DNA from: Ostrinia nubilalis
Lineage: Eukaryota > Arthropoda > Insecta > Lepidoptera > Crambidae
Direction: 5' to 3'
DNA: 64,000 bases
NCBI RefSeq assembly: GCF_963855985.1
Contig: NC_087109.1
Location: 7,522,001 to 7,586,000, forward strand
The notes under the pieces were generated by a model that worked only from the letters and a program-made list of their open reading frames with translations, was not told the DNA's origin and did no database searches. Shown one piece after another: positions 61,187-64,000 of this stretch (positions are counted from its first letter, which is position 1; each line of letters begins with the position of its first letter). Made by a program: the position numbers and the translations under genes.

Positions 61187-62558
61187 TTGCTTGTGAAAAT
61201 GAATGCTATAAATGCAATTGTGCATTTAGCCAATAATGCCGACCCAGCGCGACGTAGAAAGCTCTACCGCCAACGAAGCAACCCATTCGATTTGCGGGAC
61301 CTAAATTTTAAAATAAAATATAGGTTCAATAAGGACACAGTGCGCACCATCATAGATTTGGTGGAAGATGATCTGGTTCAGAGCGCTAGAGGTGGTGGCA
61401 CGTGTCCTGAACTGCAAGTTTTAGTGGCCATAAGATGTTGGGGACGTCGTGAGGTAAGCACAAAAAAGTGTTTTATTTTATCCCTTTGTCGTGGCTGCTA
61501 TAATTATTTTCATACATTTTCAGGTACAAGATGATGCTGGTGACCTCCATGGCCTAAGTCAGCCGACAGTGAGCCGGATATGCGCCAGAGTCGCGCATGC
61601 AATCGCGAATAAGGCAAATTCCTTCATCAAAATGCCTATCACTATAGGAGAGCAGGAAAGAATTAGTGCCAAATTTAGAGCAATTAAAAATTTTCCTGGG
61701 GTGATAGGAGCCATAGATTGCACCCACATTAAAATTAAAAAAACCGGAGGTGACATGGCCCAGTACTATATTAATAGAAAAGGCTATTATTCCCTGAATG
61801 TTCAGGTAAAATATATTTTGATTTTATACAGTTTACAACAGAGAAAGATTTGTTTTAATAATGTCTATAATTTTTACTTTGTATGATCTAAATTTTAGCA
61901 ACATTCAACACTATATTATTGGATGGATTACCTACAGGATACTGTTTTTTTTATTTTAGGTTGTCTGTGATGCTGACCTCAAAATAATGGATATAGTGGC
62001 TAGATGGCGAGGCAGTACACATGACAGTCGAATTTTTATGGAGAGCAATATAAAACAACGATTTGAGGATAGGCAGTTTAGAGGACGCCTTATTGGCGAT
62101 TCGGGCTACCCTCTTCTGCCATATCTATTTACACCTATTTTAAGGCCTAGTCGTCCAGAAGAAGAAGCATACAATAATGCTCACATCTCAACTAGGAACA
62201 CTGTTGAAAGGTGTTTTGGGGTGTGGAAGCAGCGGTTCCAATGCCTACTCCATGGCTTACCAGTAAGCCTCCAAAATGGAAAAGCTGTGATCATAGCATT
62301 GGCTGTATTACATAATATAGCCATTGATATGAATGACACATTGTTAGGTAAATGTTATCAATTTGACTGTACATAAGGAATACAAATCTTTATGACAAAA
62401 TGTTGACAAATTCATAATATTTTTCAGAACAACATATGGAGCAGGTCCCTGTAACTCCGCAACTTTCGACGGAGAACAGTGTTCACGACAACCGACCTTC
62501 ATTGTTGAGGCGTAGGTCGCAGTTGATACTACAAAATTTTATAAATCAACATTTTTGA
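61187..62558 (+). CDS. Harbinger DDE transposase, copy 2
   Basis: Exons 61187-61453, 61524-61805, 61960-62347 and 62428-62558 mirror copy 1. The same catalytic blocks ([24 protein letters not shown]) are present and no stop or frameshift is seen. Protein segments compared are identical to copy 1. Confidence 0.88.
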
Positions 62559-63412
62559 ATGGTACTAAAATACATTTTGATAAATTCCAACGATTTACTT
62601 TTATGTAATGTCATTTGAGTTCATGAAAATGTTGTATTTTAATTTTTCAGATACTGTTCCTGGCATCTTAATGAAAATAAAAAGAATATTTGATTGAAAA
62701 ATACCTGTATTTCAATTTTCAGTCCAATTTGTTACTATCACAAAAACAAAACCTGTAGTTCTCTTTAAAAAAGCAATTATTCTGCAAAAATTCAAAACAA
62801 ATTACTTTATATCACTAATTTAAGTACAATTAGTTTCAACAAACTTACTTATTAAAAATCACAGTTCAATTCTTTAAAACAAAGAAATTGCTTAAGTATA
62901 AACGTTTCTATTCGGAGGTTATCAACCTTCTACATTTAAAACAAAATAACCATAATTTACACTATTATTATAAAGGCGAATGTTTGTGACTAGGCATATG
63001 TGTATTTACTTTATATCACTAATTTAAGTACAATTATTAAACTTACTTACTAAAAATCACAGTTCAATTCTTATAAACAAATAAATTGCTAAAACAGATA
63101 GATTATATAGTCTCGAATAACATATAGGCTTCTTTTTATCCTGGAAAAATGCACAGATCCTGTAGGTTACAGAAATAGTAGTCTACGCAGGCGGAGTCGT
63201 GGGCAACAGCTAGTTAATAGTAATCTCAAACTCTTATTAAGTTATGACTAGTAAACATATTCATAGCCGTCTAAATATATTGCAGAAACACAATCAAAAT
63301 GCGGATTGGAACTGCATAAAATAAAAATTAAAAACAAACAGAAGTAAGGGAGGAACTAACTTATTATTTAGAATCTGTTAGTACTTGAAAAACTTTAACA
63401 TCAAAAGACTTA

Positions 63413-64000
63413 TTATTCTTTATTAATGTGAGTGTAATATTTAAGTTTTTCCTGTAATAATTGATGCTCAAGATCCAAGTTTCTCCCTTTCTTCCGTTCG
63501 TTTTCCATTTGAACTTCATGCAGTTCAATCCGGCATTTTGATTCTGTTTCTGCAATTTCGGAAATCCTAACTTTGCTTAAATCAATTAAGCCTTCTTTGT
63601 TTAACAGTTTCCTTTTTTTTTTGATTGCTGGTGCTTTAAAATTAGGTTTTGCTTTATTTTCTTTTGCCTCTACTTTTTTATTTTCTTTATCTTCCAATAT
63701 GCCTCTAGTAGTACAAGCATGTGTATCTTCTATTTCTTCATCAAGTACCACCAATTCATATTGGATTTCTTCATTATTTATCAATTCCTGATCTTGCGTA
63801 TTTTGAGTTGATTCCTCCTCTTGAATGTTAATTAATTCACTTTTATTTGAGTCCGAGTCAAATCTGTTAACATCGACTACAAATTCATTGGGCAACCAAG
63901 ATGCTATATCATCAGCCCTATCGTCAGGCACTGATAATGGTGGACCACCGCCAGTTTTAATTTGAGCCTGCCTAGCAATGGTCTTGTCTTTCTTCGCACT
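63413..64000 (-). CDS. Harbinger SANT/Myb-like protein, copy 2, partial
   Basis: Last exon only (stop TAA at 63413-63415); the DNA-binding N-terminus is outside the window. Identical to copy 1 over the shared part. Confidence 0.82.
   Translation of the reverse strand, partial: SAKKDKTIARQAQIKTGGGPPLSVPDDRADDIASWLPNEFVVDVNRFDSDSNKSELINIQEEESTQNTQDQELINNEEIQYELVVLDEEIEDTHACTTRGILEDKENKKVEAKENKAKPNFKAPAIKKKRKLLNKEGLIDLSKVRISEIAETESKCRIELHEVQMENERKKGRNLDLEHQLLQEKLKYYTHINKE

Larger units (their letters stand above)
60935..64000. mobile_element. Harbinger transposon, copy 2, inverted and cut by the window end
   Basis: The left terminus CGGTCTTATTCATAATC starts at 60935 after TTA. Position p here corresponds to 84897 minus p in copy 1 without any net gap from 60935 to 64000. 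The right end is outside the window. Confidence 0.93.

Overview
This window is eukaryotic nuclear DNA and most likely comes from a moth or butterfly. Coding sequence is split by GT-AG introns. The two recognisable genes are insect families, and the repeats are typical of Lepidoptera: RTE-clade LINE 3' ends with a (TGA)n tail, tRNA-derived SINEs, hAT, Harbinger and piggyBac elements, and very many palindromic MITEs. No species can be named from the sequence alone.

Layout. 1-2835: an internally deleted piggyBac copy, then a TTAA-flanked element with 311-bp inverted arms. 2836-12235: mostly repeat-rich intergenic DNA, with one small two-exon minus-strand gene of unknown function (8166 to 6439) and a 1.07-kb hAT element. 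12236-39211: plus-strand Psi (P-element somatic inhibitor; four KH domains and C-terminal AB motifs), at least 18 coding exons, with a complete Harbinger transposon in intron 9. 39212-43500: its probable 3' exons and UTR. 43590-44494: a TIR-bounded element. 46265-60816, minus strand: the pore and C-terminal exons of the TRPV channel Inactive (iav). Its N-terminal ankyrin and early membrane exons lie beyond the right edge. 60935-64000: a second, inverted copy of the Harbinger transposon with no net length difference over 3.07 kb.

Psi and iav converge tail to tail. I see no functional link between them: Psi is a nuclear splicing regulator (in Bombyx it acts in male-specific doublesex splicing), while iav is a chordotonal mechanosensory channel. 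They share an unusual structural habit. At four exons in the two genes, the 3' part of an exon together with its 5' splice site has been duplicated into the following intron: Psi exon 10 (five extra copies), Psi exon 11 (one), an iav exon (four) and another iav exon (one). At Psi exon 10 and at the four-copy iav exon, the first extra donor lies a whole number of codons downstream with an open frame between. Psi also carries a multiplied set of AB-motif exons whose 3' splice-site regions are shared with an approximately 113-bp intronic satellite. These are the most unusual signals in the window.

Exon boundaries were derived by hand from reading frame, splice consensus and remembered family sequences; nothing was aligned by computer.
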